Shown: positions 5,966 to 6,736 of the stretch, one piece after another | Numbering within the stretch: position 1 is the stretch's first letter | Layout of the letters: every line of letters starts with the position of its first letter | Program-made: the position numbers and the translations under genes | The notes under the pieces: generated by a model | The model's database searches: none | What the model was told of the DNA's origin: nothing | What the model saw: the letters and a program-made list of their open reading frames with translations, nothing else | NCBI GenBank assembly: GCA_021443405.1 | Contig: JABUUA010000009.1 | Location: 68,486-75,221 of the forward strand | DNA: 6,736 nt | From: Bacteroidaceae bacterium | Lineage (GTDB): Bacteria > Bacteroidota > Bacteroidia > Bacteroidales > Bacteroidaceae | Direction: 5' to 3'

Positions 5966-6736
5966 CTATTCCGTGAAGAGGAAACTATTCAACTCGCACA
6001 CCGACTTGCCTTGGGTGGCGGACTCAAACACAAAGTAGAGCGCCTGCTTGCCCTGCTTCGGACGGATGCGGCCGACGGGGACGCGAACATCGGTGGGCAC
6101 TTGCGCCATGTGCTTGTTCAGCGTCAGGCGTCCCAGCTCCGTTCCCTTCACGGGGTCGCCCAACAGCACGCGGACGGTAGCGTCCACACCCTCGGGCGTC
6201 AGGTTCACCACCAAGGTGTAATCGGTCTTCTTCTGGAACTTGTTCGTATTAAAGTACTTGTACCCCACCACGGAACCGGCCGTATTATTGACCACGGGAC
6301 AAAGGGCGGCCGGTTTGTTGTCGCTCAACGGATTGTAGCGCGTGGGGCGGACATAGGAGCCCGAGTAGAAGAAGTTAGGATAACTGTTGCTCGACGGCGT
6401 GGGACCCACATAGTAACAAGCCAGTCCTGCGGGAGTACGCTTCAGCGGGTCGAGGCCCTCGAGAGCGAATCCCTCGGAGGTGTATTCGCCCTCGCTGATG
6501 GTCACTTTACCGCCTTTCCCCTTCTCCACCTTCACACGGATGGGCGCTGCCATCGCCTGGCGCGAGTACTCGTCACCGCCCGTCTGACGGTGATAGACCA
6601 CCCACCACTGACCATTGGCGCAGAAGATGCTGCCGTGGGTATTGCCGCCCGAGTTGGCAGTGTGGCGCGTCTTGCCGGTAAGAGGGTCGGTCTCCCGACC
6701 GCGGCCGTCGATAATCGTGCCGCCGTAGGTGTAGGG
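5966..6736 (-). CDS. glycoside hydrolase family 43 protein, C-terminal part (5' end outside window)
   Basis: 256 codons are visible, open to the right edge, ending in TAG; the true start lies beyond the window. The GTG at 6601 is internal, because the frame reads on upstream with conserved sequence. Residues about 28-66 of the visible part (NSGGNTHGSIF, then QWWVVYHRQTG, EYSRQAMAAPI) are typical of the last blade of a GH43 five-bladed propeller; in the family the histidine of this HGSIF-type motif (H34 here) sits near the active-site calcium. The catalytic Asp and Glu residues would be upstream and cannot be checked. The last 130 or so residues, from GYKYFN to SVCELNSFLF, look like a beta-sandwich carbohydrate-binding module of CBM6 type, as is common behind GH43 domains; this is inference from pattern. 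Family activities are mainly xylosidase and arabinofuranosidase; the specificity here is unknown. It is convergent with the metalloprotease, 78 bp apart. Confidence 0.82.
   Translation of the reverse strand, partial: PYTYGGTIIDGRGRETDPLTGKTRHTANSGGNTHGSIFCANGQWWVVYHRQTGGDEYSRQAMAAPIRVKVEKGKGGKVTISEGEYTSEGFALEGLDPLKRTPAGLACYYVGPTPSSNSYPNFFYSGSYVRPTRYNPLSDNKPAALCPVVNNTAGSVVGYKYFNTNKFQKKTDYTLVVNLTPEGVDATVRVLLGDPVKGTELGRLTLNKHMAQVPTDVRVPVGRIRPKQGKQALYFVFESATQGKSVCELNSFLFTE

Noticed and set aside
6599..6601. GTG as the start of the GH43 gene
   Set aside because: The frame continues upstream to the window edge with conserved GH43 sequence (NSGGNTHGSIF), so this codon is internal.

Overview
The window reads as chromosomal DNA from a GC-rich member of the Bacteroidales, most likely Prevotellaceae. 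The support is: five proteins whose closest remembered relatives are Bacteroidetes families (a DUF2027-type protein, the long QueA form, a YfcD/IDI-like Nudix hydrolase, a DUF5118/DUF5117/DUF4953 zinc metalloprotease, a GH43 enzyme); start codons without strong Shine-Dalgarno sequences; and two promoters of the Bacteroidetes -33 TTTG / -7 TAnnTTTG type. The genus is an inference.

Layout. Positions 1-66 hold three copies of a 22-bp tandem repeat that begins at the window edge. Next come two minus-strand genes, read right to left: a DUF2027 protein (1548-880), then exodeoxyribonuclease III (833-81), 46 bp apart and probably one transcript. Positions 1549-1696 are a divergent promoter region with back-to-back promoters and a folded leader on the queA side. 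Reading right from it is a probable three-gene operon: queA-like tRNA ribosyltransferase-isomerase (1697-2944), Nudix hydrolase (2995-3507) and a secreted zinc metalloprotease (3509-5887), the last two separated by a single base. A strong hairpin terminator (5912-5944) closes this operon. It is shared with a convergent minus-strand gene, the 3' part of a family 43 glycoside hydrolase, which enters from the right edge.

Functionally this is mostly housekeeping: DNA repair (ExoIII), tRNA queuosine-type modification (QueA-like), nucleotide or isoprenoid-type pyrophosphate hydrolysis (Nudix), extracytoplasmic proteolysis, and plant or host glycan breakdown (GH43). No phage, IS element, CRISPR array, RNA gene or defence system is visible. 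The least ordinary points are the apparent loss of the C-terminal Smr domain from the DUF2027 protein, the structured queA leader starting at the predicted transcription start, the extra segment in the QueA-like enzyme, and the 22-bp repeat next to xth. I see no convincing evidence of a wholly new system here.
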